A stretch of 62,951 nucleotides of DNA, from contig NZ_VZZK01000036.1 in the NCBI RefSeq assembly GCF_008806385.1, positions 1 through 62,951 of the forward strand, read 5' to 3'. Positions within the stretch are counted from its first letter, which is position 1. Each line of letters starts with the position of its first letter. The notes beneath the pieces are model-generated. The model did not search any database, was not told the DNA's origin, and was given only the letters and a program-made list of their open reading frames with translations. Origin of the DNA: Methylobacterium soli. Its GTDB lineage: Bacteria; Pseudomonadota; Alphaproteobacteria; Rhizobiales; Beijerinckiaceae. This document shows, piece after piece, positions 47,351 to 55,655 of this stretch. The position numbers and the translations under genes were made by a program.

Positions 47351-48790
47351 TCAGGCATCGAGGACCCAGGTGTCCTTGGTGCCGCCGCCCTGGCTCGAAT
47401 TCACCACGAGCGAGCCTTCCTTCAGGGCCACGCGGGTGAGGCCGCCCGGCACGATCCGGATCTCGTCGGCGCCGCAGAGCACGAAGGGCCGCAGGTCGAC
47501 GTGCCGGGGCGCGACGCCGGAGGCCACGAAGGTCGGGCAGGTGGAGAGCGACAGGGTCGGCTGGGCGACGAAGCCCTCGGGCGCGTGGCGCAGCCGCCGG
47601 CCGAACTCCTCGATCTCGCGCTTCGTCGCGTGCGGGCCGACAAGCATGCCGTAGCCGCCGGAGCCGTTGACCTCCTTCACGACGAGTTCGTGCAGGTTGT
47701 CCATGACGTAGCTGAACGCCTCCTTCTCGCGGCAGCGATAGGTCGGCACGTTGTGCAGGACCGGCTCCTCGCCGGTGAAGAACTTCACGATCTCCGGCAT
47801 GTAGCTGTAGACCGCCTTGTCGTCCGAGATGCCGGTGCCGACGGCGTTGGCCAGCGTCACGGTCCCGCGCTCGTAGGCGTTCATCAGGCCGGGCACGCCG
47901 AGCACCGAATCGGGCCGGAAGACCAGCGGGTCGAGGAAGTCGTCGTCGAGGCGGCGATAGACCACGTCGACCCGGCGCGGCCCCTCGGTGGTGCGCATGT
48001 AGACGACGTCGTCCTTGGTGAAGAGGTCGGAGGCCTCGACCAGTTCGACGCCGAGCTTGTCGGCCAGGAACGAGTGCTCGTAGAAGGCCGAATTGTAGCG
48101 GCCGGGCGTGAGCAGCACGACGGTCGGATCGCGCGTCGCGGTCGTGGGCGCGAGGCTGCGCAGGGTCGCCAGCAGCGCGTCCGGGTAGTTCTCGACCGGG
48201 GCGACCCGGTGGCGGGAGAACAGATCCGGGAACAGGCGCAGCATCACCTCCCGGTTCTCCAGCATGTAGGAGACGCCCGACGGGATGCGGGCATTGTCCT
48301 CCAGCACGAAGAAGTCGTTCTCGCCGGTGCGGACGATGTCGATCCCGGCCACGTGGACATAGAGGTCGTGCGGCACCCGGAAGGCGCGCATCTCCATCCG
48401 GTAATGGGCGTTGCGGTAGACGAGGTCGGCCGGGATGATGCCGGCCTTGATGCATTCCTGCGCCCCGTAGATGTCGCGCAGGAAGGCGTTGATCGCGGTG
48501 ACGCGCTGCTTGAGGCCGCGCTCCAGGAAGCCCCATTCGGGCTTCGTCAGCACCCGCGGGATGATGTCGAACGGGATCAGGCGCTCGGTGGATTCGTTGT
48601 CGCCGTAGACCGCGAAGGTGATGCCGATGCGCCGGAACAGGAGCTCGGCCTGGCTGCGGCGGGTGTTGAAATGTTCCGGGGGCGTCGCGTCGAGCCAAGC
48701 CTTGAGCTGGCCATAGGCCTCGCGAACCGCCGCGGGACTGAGCCCAGAGCCGTCCAGGCCCGTCATCTCGTCGAACGCCACGCCCGCCAT
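47351..48790 (-). CDS. Circularly permuted type 2 ATP-grasp protein
   Basis: A 479-residue protein of the DUF404/DUF407 type, a predicted ATP-dependent peptide or amide ligase. Seen: FNTRRSQAELLFRRIGITFA, RLIPFDIIPRVLTKPEWGFL, ENDFFVLEDNARIPSGVSYM, RHRVAPVENYPDALLATLRS, the ATP-grasp parts VLLTPGRYNSAFYEHSFLAD and ELVVKEVNGSGGYGMLVGPH, and RHVDLRPFVLCGADEIRIVP. The start at 48790 has GGGAGG 7 bases upstream; an ATG at 48808 adds six residues. With alpha-E, transglutaminase and Anbu it forms a cluster that probably makes and cleaves an unidentified peptide-like product. Confidence 0.92.
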   Translation of the reverse strand: MAGVAFDEMTGLDGSGLSPAAVREAYGQLKAWLDATPPEHFNTRRSQAELLFRRIGITFAVYGDNESTERLIPFDIIPRVLTKPEWGFLERGLKQRVTAINAFLRDIYGAQECIKAGIIPADLVYRNAHYRMEMRAFRVPHDLYVHVAGIDIVRTGENDFFVLEDNARIPSGVSYMLENREVMLRLFPDLFSRHRVAPVENYPDALLATLRSLAPTTATRDPTVVLLTPGRYNSAFYEHSFLADKLGVELVEASDLFTKDDVVYMRTTEGPRRVDVVYRRLDDDFLDPLVFRPDSVLGVPGLMNAYERGTVTLANAVGTGISDDKAVYSYMPEIVKFFTGEEPVLHNVPTYRCREKEAFSYVMDNLHELVVKEVNGSGGYGMLVGPHATKREIEEFGRRLRHAPEGFVAQPTLSLSTCPTFVASGVAPRHVDLRPFVLCGADEIRIVPGGLTRVALKEGSLVVNSSQGGGTKDTWVLDA

Positions 48791-48945
48791 TGCCCGCCTC
48801 CCTGACATCTCACGCTAGAGGCAAGAGGCGCGCCACGCAAAGGCAAAGACGGGCCCCGACATGACGTGCGGGTGATCGCGACACCGCCGCGGCGGAGGCC
48901 TCGGGATCACCCGGCTACGGCGGGCCATGTCGGGTCCGCCGGTCC

Positions 48946-49689
48946 TCAGATGAGTTTCAGGCCCTTGAGGCTGGCGTGGCCGTTGCGGCCCAGGATGATG
49001 TGATCGTGAACCACGATGCCGAGGGGCGCGAGGACGGCGGTAACCTCGCGCGTCATCTTCACGTCGGCGGAGGAGGGCGTCGGGTCGCCGGACGGGTGGT
49101 TGTGGGCCAGGATGATGGCGGTGGCGGAGAGTTCCAGCGAGCGCCGCGCCACCTCGCGCGGATAGACCGGGGTGTGGTCGACGGTGCCCCGGCCCTGCAC
49201 CTCGTCAGCGATGAGGTGATTGCGCTTGTCGAGGAACAGGATGCGGAACTGCTCGCGGGGCGAGAACGCCATGGTGGCCCGGCAATATTCCAGCACGGCG
49301 CCCCAGGAGGACAGGAGTGGGCGCTCCGCGATGGCCCCGCGGGCGAGCCGGTGTCCCGCCGCCTCGATCAGCTTCAGGTCCGCCACGATGCCGGCGCTCA
49401 TGCCCTCGACCTCGGCGAGGCGGGCGGGCTCGGCGCTGATCACCTCGGCAAAGCTCCCGAAGCGGCGGATCAGCCCCTTGGCCAGGGGCTTCACGTCCCG
49501 GCGGGGAATCGCCCGGAACAGGGCCAGTTCCAGAAGCTCGTAATCCGGCAACGCGTCCGCGCCCCCTTGCGCGAAGCGGGCGCGCAGGCGGTCGCGGTGG
49601 CCGAGATAATGCGGCGCCTCCCCGGGCTCGGGCGCGGCCGGAGCGTCGGCCCCGGCGAGGAGATCGGGTTCCGGCTCCGGCCGCCGCAC
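48946..49689 (-). CDS. radC: DNA repair protein RadC (JAMM/MPN family)
   Basis: A 247-residue RadC-like protein. The N-terminal helix-hairpin-helix region (YLGHRDRLRARFAQGGADAL, DYELLELALF, AEVEGMSAGIVADLKLIEAA) precedes an MPN domain with the metal motif ILAHNHPSGDPTPSSADVKM (HxHx7SxxD). The historical DNA-repair role is doubtful. The start is GTG at 49689, 11 bp after the map stop. The map-radC pair is conserved in Rhizobiales. Confidence 0.93.
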   Translation of the reverse strand: MRRPEPEPDLLAGADAPAAPEPGEAPHYLGHRDRLRARFAQGGADALPDYELLELALFRAIPRRDVKPLAKGLIRRFGSFAEVISAEPARLAEVEGMSAGIVADLKLIEAAGHRLARGAIAERPLLSSWGAVLEYCRATMAFSPREQFRILFLDKRNHLIADEVQGRGTVDHTPVYPREVARRSLELSATAIILAHNHPSGDPTPSSADVKMTREVTAVLAPLGIVVHDHIILGRNGHASLKGLKLI

Positions 49690-49699
49690 CGACGCGGCC

Positions 49700-50530
49700 T
49701 CAGGCCGGAAGGTTCGACGGCTGGTGGTAGCCCTTGGGCGAGGCTGTGAAGATCTCGACGCCCGTCTCCGTCACCGCGACGGTGTGCTCGAACTGGGCCG
49801 AGAGCGAGCGGTCGCGGGTCACCGCCGTCCAGCCGTCGGAGAGCACCTTCACGGCCGGCCGCCCGAGATTGATCATCGGCTCCACGGTGAAGAACTGGCC
49901 GGGCTTCAGGGGCACGTCGTAGCTCGGCTCGACATAGTGCAGGATGGTGGGCGCGTCGTGGTAGATGCGCCCGAGCCCGTGGCCGCAGAAATCGCGCACG
50001 ACGGAGCAGCGCTCGGCTTCGGCGAAGCTCTGGATCGCCCGGCCGATGTCATTCGTCGAGCCGCCAGGCTTGATCGCCGCGATGCCGCGCATCAGCGCCT
50101 CGTAGGTGATCTCGCAGAGGCGCTGCGCCTTGCGCGGCACCTCGCCCACATAGGCCATCCGGCTCGAATCGCCGTGCCAGCCATCGAGGATCAGGCAGAT
50201 GTCGAGGTTGATGATGTCGCCCTCGCGCAGCGGCTTGTCGTTCGGGATGCCGTGGCAGACCACGTGGTTGATCGAGGTGCAGATCGATTTCGGGTAGCCC
50301 CGGTAGAACAGCGAGGCCGGGTAGGCGCCGTGGTCCATCGCGAAGGTGTAGACGAGGGCGTCGAGATGCTCCGTCGTCACGCCGGGCTGGGTCGCCGCCA
50401 TCAGGAGGTCGAGGGCCTCGGCGGTGAGGCGGCCGGCGCGGCGCATGCCCTCGAAATCCGCCGGGCCGTGGATCGGCGGCTCGGGGGCGCGGCGCGCGCC
50501 CTGCACGGACGCTTGGTCTTGCTGGGTCAT
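49700..50530 (-). CDS. map: Methionine aminopeptidase, type I
   Basis: Removes initiator methionine from nascent proteins. The 276 residues carry metal ligands at DIINLDICLILDGWHGDSSR, FCGHGLGRIYHDAPTILHYV, FFTVEPMINLG and AQFEHTVAVTETGVEIFTAS, and the SINHVVCHGIPNDKPLREGD substrate block. The N-terminal extension (MTQQDQASVQGARRAPEPPI) is longer than in E. coli but typical of alphaproteobacteria. It would also mature the Thr2 nucleophile of the Anbu protein in this window. Confidence 0.96.
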   Translation of the reverse strand: MTQQDQASVQGARRAPEPPIHGPADFEGMRRAGRLTAEALDLLMAATQPGVTTEHLDALVYTFAMDHGAYPASLFYRGYPKSICTSINHVVCHGIPNDKPLREGDIINLDICLILDGWHGDSSRMAYVGEVPRKAQRLCEITYEALMRGIAAIKPGGSTNDIGRAIQSFAEAERCSVVRDFCGHGLGRIYHDAPTILHYVEPSYDVPLKPGQFFTVEPMINLGRPAVKVLSDGWTAVTRDRSLSAQFEHTVAVTETGVEIFTASPKGYHQPSNLPA

Positions 50531-50766
50531 GGAATCGGGAGTCTTCGTGAAACCGGCTTGGTTCAGCCCCTATGTACGGTGCGGGCGCGGTGACGCCAAC
50601 CCGCCGGCGGACCCGACGCGGCCGGACGCGCACTAGGATTGCGCCGCGCGAGCGGCTAGAGCCTGGGCCGCCCGTGGCGCCAGAGCCCGGGCCCGGATAC
50701 GATGCACCCACGATGGACCCTGCGCGGCGCCGACGAGCCCGCGCCCCGGGAAGGCAGGACGGCGCG

Positions 50767-51024
50767 ATGGCTGACAAGGCGGTACCGCACTTCCACAACG
50801 ATATCGGCGTGGCGGTGATCCATGTGGGCTCGCGCGAGTTCATGTGCATCGGGGCGCTGCCGCCCTTCGACCACCCCCACGTCTTCCTCGACATGGGCGC
50901 CGATCACGAGATCATCTGCCAGTACTGCTCCACCCTCTACCGCTATCGGCCGAGCCTGAAGGCGGGCCATGCCGACCCCGAGACCTGCGTCTGGAACGAT
51001 CGCGCCAAGGCCGCGGCTGAGTAG
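50767..51024 (+). CDS. Zinc-finger domain protein (NDUFS6-like)
   Basis: An 85-residue protein with the zf-CHCC pattern: HPHVFLDMGADHEIICQYCS followed by TLYRYRP and a downstream CVWNDR. It ends near NDRAKAAAE. In mitochondria NDUFS6 is an accessory subunit of complex I, and alphaproteobacterial homologues are probably associated with complex I as well. It is encoded away from nuo genes, divergent from map, and 20 bp upstream of the monooxygenase. Confidence 0.88.
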   Translation: MADKAVPHFHNDIGVAVIHVGSREFMCIGALPPFDHPHVFLDMGADHEIICQYCSTLYRYRPSLKAGHADPETCVWNDRAKAAAE

Positions 51025-51044
51025 GGCCGGGCTCGCCGCGCGCC

Positions 51045-52232
51045 GTGAGCGCCCTCGATATCGTCATCGTCGGGGCCGGGATCGGCGGCCTGACGGCCGC
51101 GCTCGCCCTCAACGCCGCCGGCCACAGGGTGACGCTGGTCGAGCGCCGCACCGGCTTCAGCGAGGTCGGCGCCGGGCTCCAGCTCTCGCCGAATGCGAGC
51201 CGGGTCCTGATCGGCCTCGGCCTCGGCGCGGCCCTGCGCCGGGCCGCCTCCGAGCCGCCGGGCGTGATCGTGCGCGCCCTCGATTCGGGACGGCGCATCG
51301 GCGGCGTCACCCTCGGGACCACGGCCCGCGAGGCCTACGGCGCGCCCTACTACGTCATCCACCGGGCCGACCTGCAGACGCTCCTCCTCGACGCGGTCCG
51401 GGCCCGGCCGGGCATCCGCCTGCTCGTCGGGCGCGACGTCAGCGGCCTGTCCGAGACCGATGCTTCCATCGCCCTGACCCTCGCGAGCGGCAATGGCGGG
51501 CGCAGCGAGACTCTGACGGGCGATCTCGTCATCGGCGCCGACGGCCTGCGCTCGCGCATCCGCCAGCACCTCGATGCGCGCCCGCTCTCCCCCGGCCGCA
51601 TGGGCGCGTGGCGGGCGGTGGTGCCGCGCGAGGCGGTGCCCGCCGACTTGCAGGGGGAGGCGACGGGGCTCTGGCTCGGGCGCGGCCGGCACGTGGTGCA
51701 TTACCCGATCCTCGGCGGGCAGCGCCTCAACGTCGTGGCGATCGTGCCCGAGCGCCAGGGCGACGAGGATTGGGGCCGCCTCGGCGAGCCCGCGGTGCTG
51801 CGGGCGCATTTTCGCGATGCGGCGCCGCCCCTGGCCGAGCTTCTCGGCCTGCCGGATTCCTGGCTGGTCTGGTCCCTCGTCGAGCGGCGCGTCGCCCGCC
51901 CGATGGCGCGGGGCCGCGTCGCGCTGCTGGGCGATGCGGCGCATCCGGTCCTGCCGTTCCTGGCTCAGGGCGCCGCCCTGGCGATCGAGGACGCCGCGGT
52001 GCTCACCCGGTGCCTGTCCGTCGCGGACGTGTCGGGCGCGCTCGCGGCCTATACGGGCGCCCGCACGCGCCGGGCCCGAAGGGTCCAGCGGGCGGCGCGC
52101 CAGAACGGGCGCACCTACCACGCGCGGGGCATCACGGCCTTCGTGCGCAACGCCGTGATGCGCCGCCTCGGGCCCGACCGCATGCGCGAGCGCTATGCCT
52201 GGCTCTATGGCTGGACGCCCGAGACCCGCTGA
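51045..52232 (+). CDS. FAD-dependent monooxygenase
   Basis: A 395-residue group A flavoprotein monooxygenase of the salicylate hydroxylase type. Seen: the FAD Rossmann motif DIVIVGAGIGGLTAALALNA, SEVGAGLQLSPNASRVLIGL, the DG motif LVIGADGLRSRIRQHLDARP and the GD motif RVALLGDAAHPVLPFLAQGA. The start is GTG at 51045. The substrate is unknown; relatives hydroxylate aromatic acids, but ubiquinone-synthesis hydroxylases also share this fold. Confidence 0.87.
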   Translation: MSALDIVIVGAGIGGLTAALALNAAGHRVTLVERRTGFSEVGAGLQLSPNASRVLIGLGLGAALRRAASEPPGVIVRALDSGRRIGGVTLGTTAREAYGAPYYVIHRADLQTLLLDAVRARPGIRLLVGRDVSGLSETDASIALTLASGNGGRSETLTGDLVIGADGLRSRIRQHLDARPLSPGRMGAWRAVVPREAVPADLQGEATGLWLGRGRHVVHYPILGGQRLNVVAIVPERQGDEDWGRLGEPAVLRAHFRDAAPPLAELLGLPDSWLVWSLVERRVARPMARGRVALLGDAAHPVLPFLAQGAALAIEDAAVLTRCLSVADVSGALAAYTGARTRRARRVQRAARQNGRTYHARGITAFVRNAVMRRLGPDRMRERYAWLYGWTPETR

Positions 52233-52278
52233 GCCGCGCTTGATCTACGCAGCCGCTCTCGCTACCGCAGGGACGGAT

Positions 52279-52365
52279 GCGGACGTGGCGAAACCGGTAG
52301 ACGCACGAGACTTAAAATCTTGCGGCCGTGAGGCTGTGCGGGTTCGAGTCCCGCCGTCCGCACCA
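52279..52365 (+). tRNA. tRNA-Leu (UAA)
   Basis: An 87-nt cloverleaf with acceptor arms GCGGACG and CGTCCGC, encoded CCA at 52363-52365, a T-arm loop GGTTCGAGTCC, and a long variable arm (CGGCCGTGAGGCTGTG) as expected for leucine tRNA. The anticodon TAA is at 52313-52315 with stem CGAGA/TCTTG. It reads UUA codons. The base composition and gene density change immediately downstream, so it may be an integration site. Confidence 0.96.
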
Positions 52366-52661
52366 ACACTTAGTTCGGTTTCGGGGTTCAGGCTGAAGCG
52401 GCTGGGGTAACGCTGAGGGTAACAGCGCGACCAGTCGCTTAGGAGATTGGGCTCACGGGTTTGTGAGCACCTGGGTCGGAAAAGACTCAGCTGCCGGCGA
52501 AGCTCCGGCGGGCAAGCAGGCTCGATCTGCCCAAGTTTGCGCCACTCTCATACGCGATTACCCTCGGTCGAGAGCAGCCCCAGACCATCGACCGAGCAAC
52601 AGCGAGAGCCGCATCTCGGCCATGGCCCAGCGGGCGTGCGCGAGGGCAACCCGAGCAAGGA
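52366..52661. other. tRNA-flanking intergenic DNA
   Basis: No gene or att direct repeat of the tRNA 3' end can be recognised. GGGTAACGCTGAGGGTAACA near 52409-52428 has a short direct repeat (GGGTAACxxTGA-like). This is the left edge of the proposed island. Confidence 0.4.
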
Positions 52662-52913
52662 TTAGGCGCATGGGTCCGCTCCCGCCTCACACGCCGATTC
52701 GTTCTCCAGCTGGAAGAGGCGATCCCAATCAAGAATGATGCGCTCTGCGAGTTCTTTGAGCGCATCGCCCATGACGTCGACCCCGCTGGGATCAAGGAGG
52801 CCTCGAGCGGAGCCCATGGTCTGCAGAGCTAGCGCCCAAGAGCGTATTTTGTACACGTCCATCTCCATGTCGGTGACGATGGAAGCGACTTCCTCGCGAC
52901 GGCTCGCACTCAT
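52662..52913 (-). CDS. Small helical hypothetical protein
   Basis: An 83-residue protein, mostly helical and acidic: MSASRREEVASIVTDMEMDV, WALALQTMGSARGLLDPSGV, DALKELAERIILDWDRLFQL. The C-terminus (ESACEAGADPCA) has two cysteines. A strong Shine-Dalgarno (GGAGGG) lies 7 bases before the ATG but is inside the right arm of an 8-bp hairpin (52921-52944), which may limit translation. The gene starts within the 3' part of the upstream Tat-signal reading frame. No family is recognised. Confidence 0.6.
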   Translation of the reverse strand: MSASRREEVASIVTDMEMDVYKIRSWALALQTMGSARGLLDPSGVDVMGDALKELAERIILDWDRLFQLENESACEAGADPCA

Positions 52914-53301
52914 AACTCGGCCCTCCGCCAGTCGCAGCGGAGGGGCTCAAAACGAGGGCGGCACGGGATGAGGGCTGCGCTTGCACGGCCGGGTCGTCAG
53001 ATGCGTGGTACCCACCGCCCCCGTTGGCGACCGGCAGATAGTCGAACACCTGATCTCGCTTTTCGTCGTACCAGACGCAGCGAAAACCAGGGCCATAGTC
53101 GCTCTGCCCTCCCTTCCGGCCGCGCTCCCATTTCAGATAGCGCCGCTCCATCGCGAGCCAGGTTTCGTAACTGTCGAGAAGTTCGTGAGTGACGGGTTCG
53201 GCGACAGCGGTAGGGGCGCCGATGTGAGTGATTCCTCCACCGACGAGTGGAAGGCGTGCGAGGCCGCGAAGAAAGCCGCGACGGGATGCGGGGCCACTCA
53301 T
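52792..53301 (-). CDS. Hypothetical Tat-exported protein
   Basis: 169 residues from an ATG that has GGGAGG 5 bases upstream and overlaps the preceding stop (ATGA). The N-terminus MSGPASRRGFLRGLARLPLV is a twin-arginine signal. The mature part has LLDSYETWLAMERRYLKWER, FRCVWYDEKRDQVFDYLPVA and NGGGGYHASDDPAVQ. The last ~55 residues overlap the next gene and look noncoding (RFHRHRHGDGR), so the natural end may be earlier and a frameshift is possible. Function unknown. Confidence 0.55.
   Translation of the reverse strand: MSGPASRRGFLRGLARLPLVGGGITHIGAPTAVAEPVTHELLDSYETWLAMERRYLKWERGRKGGQSDYGPGFRCVWYDEKRDQVFDYLPVANGGGGYHASDDPAVQAQPSSRAALVLSPSAATGGGPSYECEPSRGSRFHRHRHGDGRVQNTLLGASSADHGLRSRPP
52921..52944 (-). 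promoter_or_regulatory. Hairpin covering the ribosome-binding site of the 83-residue gene
   Basis: CCCTCCGC (52921-52928) pairs with GCGGAGGG (52937-52944) across an 8-base loop. On the minus strand the GGAGGG lies 7 bases before the ATG at 52913. Confidence 0.45.
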
Positions 53302-53539
53302 GCGCGCCTCCCATCGAGCCGATCTAATAAGGCGATGTCGTTCTCGATCCGGTCGGCGATGGCTTGGCGCAGCTCGCGGAGGCTCTGCCGGTCCGGATCT
53401 GCAGCATGCATGGCCGCGAGGGCGACCGTGACGAGACCCGGCCGGCGCGAGGGTCCCGTGGGTAATAAGCCTCGGCGCTCGCCACGGCCGAAGCGGATAA
53501 CAGGACAGCCCCGGTCGCCAAGATCCAATCTCGTTCCAT
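53298..53539 (-). pseudogene. Possible frameshifted small secreted-protein gene
   Basis: From the ATG at 53539 one frame reads MERDWILATGAVLLSASAVA and SAEAYYPRDPRAG, a plausible signal peptide with an AEA-like cleavage site. It then degenerates. The neighbouring frame over the same stretch reads VTVALAAMHAADPDRQSLRE and LRQAIADRIENDIALLDRLD, an amphipathic helical tail, and its stop overlaps the Tat gene's ATG. One single-base indel around 53440-53470 would join them into a protein of about 80 residues. That overlap and the coherent tail argue for a real gene now broken, or a sequence error. An alternative is a 173-residue frame from 53819. Confidence 0.3.
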
Positions 53540-53799
53540 CGAGCCACCCCAACCCCCTGCCGGCCATCTCAGACGCAGCGTAGTGCAGACGTGGTTGCAG
53601 GCTCGTTGCCGGGAGCATTCGCATAATCAGCGCGATTTCCTTCGCGTAAGTTCCAGTATGGAGCTGCTCCCGCTCACAGCCCCGGACCAACCAATCCGGG
53701 TACGTCTCGATCCGCTTGCCGCCGCAGGCCGTGCACCACAGCGGAAGGGCGATATCCACGTACCGGAACCGTTGAGGAGCACACAGCGCTACTAGCCGT

Positions 53800-54063
53800 A
53801 TGACTCTGCTCGACGACACCGTGCTCTCACTCCTCGCATTGGCAGCTTCTTACAAGCCTGGAACCATCATCGAGGCTGAGCGAGCGGTAGATGCCTACCT
53901 AACCCAGTTCCAAGGCATCCAAGCGCGTCTGGCTGCGATGGATGCCCTGTTCCACGAACTCGCATTGCCGGAGCATCGCGCTCGCAATCGCGGCGGCTTG
54001 TTCGAACTGATCGAACTGCACCTGGAGCGCAGACACCGCGAGATCGTACGCCAGTTTCAGTAG
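53800..54063 (+). CDS. Small hypothetical helical protein
   Basis: An 87-residue protein: MTLLDDTVLSLLALAASYKP, GTIIEAERAVDAYLTQFQGI, RLAAMDALFHELALPEHRAR and ELIELHLERRHREIVRQFQ. It is leucine-rich and helical, with coding-like codon use. No Shine-Dalgarno is obvious and no family is recognised. It lies in the island between minus-strand small genes. Confidence 0.5.
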   Translation: MTLLDDTVLSLLALAASYKPGTIIEAERAVDAYLTQFQGIQARLAAMDALFHELALPEHRARNRGGLFELIELHLERRHREIVRQFQ

Positions 54064-54266
54064 GCGTCGGCCGCGCGAGCTTCGGAAGGGTTGGGCGGGA
54101 CAGCTATGACTGGCAGCCCGACGTGAGCAGCGCCGTTCTGAGATTGGATATTACGGAACCTGAAGAGCGCCGGCTTCCGAAATTCAAGAACTTTGTGTCT
54201 TGGGCACTTGCCCGCGTTTTTACGGCTTCGCCATTGCGAAACCCTGATCCGCATTGCCGCTGCTTC

Positions 54267-54479
54267 TCAAACCTGTGGCGGCTTACCCGCGTCGAGCTGC
54301 TGCAGGAGCTGAGCGATGCGGGTGCTCTGGGGCTCCTCAAGCACAGGGGCGTAGAGCTTCTGTAACTGGCGACCGAGGCCTAGGCGGATGGCCGCCTTCA
54401 GCATCGGACGGTGAGGCCCTTGCCACCCCCGGTCATTATTCCCCGGCTTGTCGGGCATGCCGTGCTCCAGCCCCGCCAT
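54267..54479 (-). CDS. NepR-like small protein (putative anti-sigma factor)
   Basis: A 70-residue protein. The second half, LGRQLQKLYAPVLEEPQSTR followed by IAQLLQQLD, has the pattern of the NepR anti-sigma helix region (I/LGxxLRxxYxxVxxEPxPxRxxxLLxxLD). NepR binds the sigma factor EcfG and is titrated by phosphorylated PhyR in the general stress response. The N-terminus (MAGLEHGMPDKPGNNDRGWQ) is a flexible polar extension, also typical. No PhyR or EcfG gene is nearby, so this would be an accessory paralogue. The assignment is by eye and should be treated as a hypothesis. Confidence 0.55.
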   Translation of the reverse strand: MAGLEHGMPDKPGNNDRGWQGPHRPMLKAAIRLGLGRQLQKLYAPVLEEPQSTRIAQLLQQLDAGKPPQV

Positions 54480-54954
54480 CAGACTGCGCGGGACGAAGGC
54501 CCGAACCTGCGGTCAAGTTTGCAGCCGTTCAGCTAAGGTCGCGTTAACGCTATTCGAGCCGCGCGCTCGTATCGCCTGATTGCGCGCGTGCGCGAGGCAC
54601 TCAGGCAGCTCCTCCATGCAACCCTGAACGACATCATCGCTGAGGAAGGCTGCGCCCGGGAACTCAGCGAGCTGACTTTTGAGTTGCCCCGCGACGGACA
54701 CGAACGGGTTAGCCGACGCGGTCCGGATGGCTATCCGTCAGCATCACACCAAAGAGCGGGACTGCGCGGCAAACCGGCCGCGCCCATTGAGTGGCGGTGG
54801 GTAGCGCAAGCTGGGGGCCTCCGGCGGCGCGCTGCTTCTGAGGGCAAGAGACCACGTATTTTTCCCTTATTGTCACGCTTTCCTTGACCAGTGTCCTCGC
54901 CTAAGAGGCCCCCCGCTGAGTAGGGACCTCACTAAGGCTTAACCGTATGCCCGC
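54480..54954. other. 475-bp region without a supported gene
   Basis: Two short frames are open (plus 54588-54887, minus 54513-54701) but neither has a recognisable domain or a good ribosome-binding site. GCGTTAACGC at 54541-54550 is a perfect 10-bp palindrome upstream of the NepR-like gene. An AT-rich run near 54856-54872 precedes the receiver gene. Confidence 0.4.
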
Positions 54955-55329
54955 ATGTCGTTGAACGGCGCTGTATCCGCCCCCGTCGCTCTGGTGGTCG
55001 AAGACGAGGACCTCGTGCGCATGATGGCCATGGACATGCTGGAGGAAGCCGGCTTCGCTGTGCTCGAGGCCGCGACAGCGGATGCGGCCCTGCAGATCCT
55101 AGAGGGCCGGGCTGACATCAGCCTGGTGTTCACCGACGTGGAGATGCCGGGGTCGATGAACGGCTTTGCCCTGGCGCGCCATGTCGCCTCGCGCTGGCCC
55201 ATGATCCGTGTCGTTGTCGCATCTGGACGCTGCTATGCGACGCCCGGTGAGATCCCACCCCACGTGCCGTTCCTACGCAAGCCGTACTACGAGGCGCAGC
55301 TAGCCGACGCGATCAAGGGTGCCGCATGA
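54955..55329 (+). CDS. Single-domain response regulator (receiver)
   Basis: A 124-residue stand-alone receiver domain. Acidic pocket Glu16/Asp17 in LVVEDEDLVRMMAMDMLEEA, phosphoacceptor Asp61 in ISLVFTDVEMPGSMNGFALA, Ser90 in VVVASGRCYA and Lys109 in PFLRKPYYEAQLADAI. There is no output domain, so it may act as a phosphate sink or shuttle for HWE kinases such as that encoded 1.7 kb downstream. This FRK-like single-receiver architecture is common in Methylobacterium. Confidence 0.9.
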   Translation: MSLNGAVSAPVALVVEDEDLVRMMAMDMLEEAGFAVLEAATADAALQILEGRADISLVFTDVEMPGSMNGFALARHVASRWPMIRVVVASGRCYATPGEIPPHVPFLRKPYYEAQLADAIKGAA

Positions 55330-55655
55330 AGAAAGGGAGCATCAGGCTGCAGGTCAGAGTGTTCTCACGACCCAGCGAATTCCTGCGCCACGACAGCCCA
55401 GCTTTTCCAGGCGTCCTTCAGCAGTGGGGGATAAGAACTGGAACGGATGTTCGGGCACCTTTACGGGAGCAGGGCCGTCTCTGAATGGGAGCAAGTTCCA
55501 CGAAGTTGCCGACTTTGCGCCCGGGATGATCTGGCGCTTCCGCCTCGACAGTCTGTGCGACTGGTTCAACAAGCCCCGGCTCGGCGTCAGCGATCAAACC
55601 ATGGCTGGAGAGTTCGGCAATGGCTGGGCCAGGCGAGCGCTCGGCGCTGGGCGTC
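55330..55655. other. 326-bp region without a supported gene
   Basis: Between the receiver gene and the DUF6894 stop only weak frames exist. GGGCACCTTTACGGGAGCAG and similar segments show no recognisable structure. Confidence 0.4.

Noticed and set aside
52366..52661. Integrase or att direct repeat next to tRNA-Leu
   Set aside because: No tyrosine recombinase motif and no repeat of the tRNA 3' end could be found by reading.
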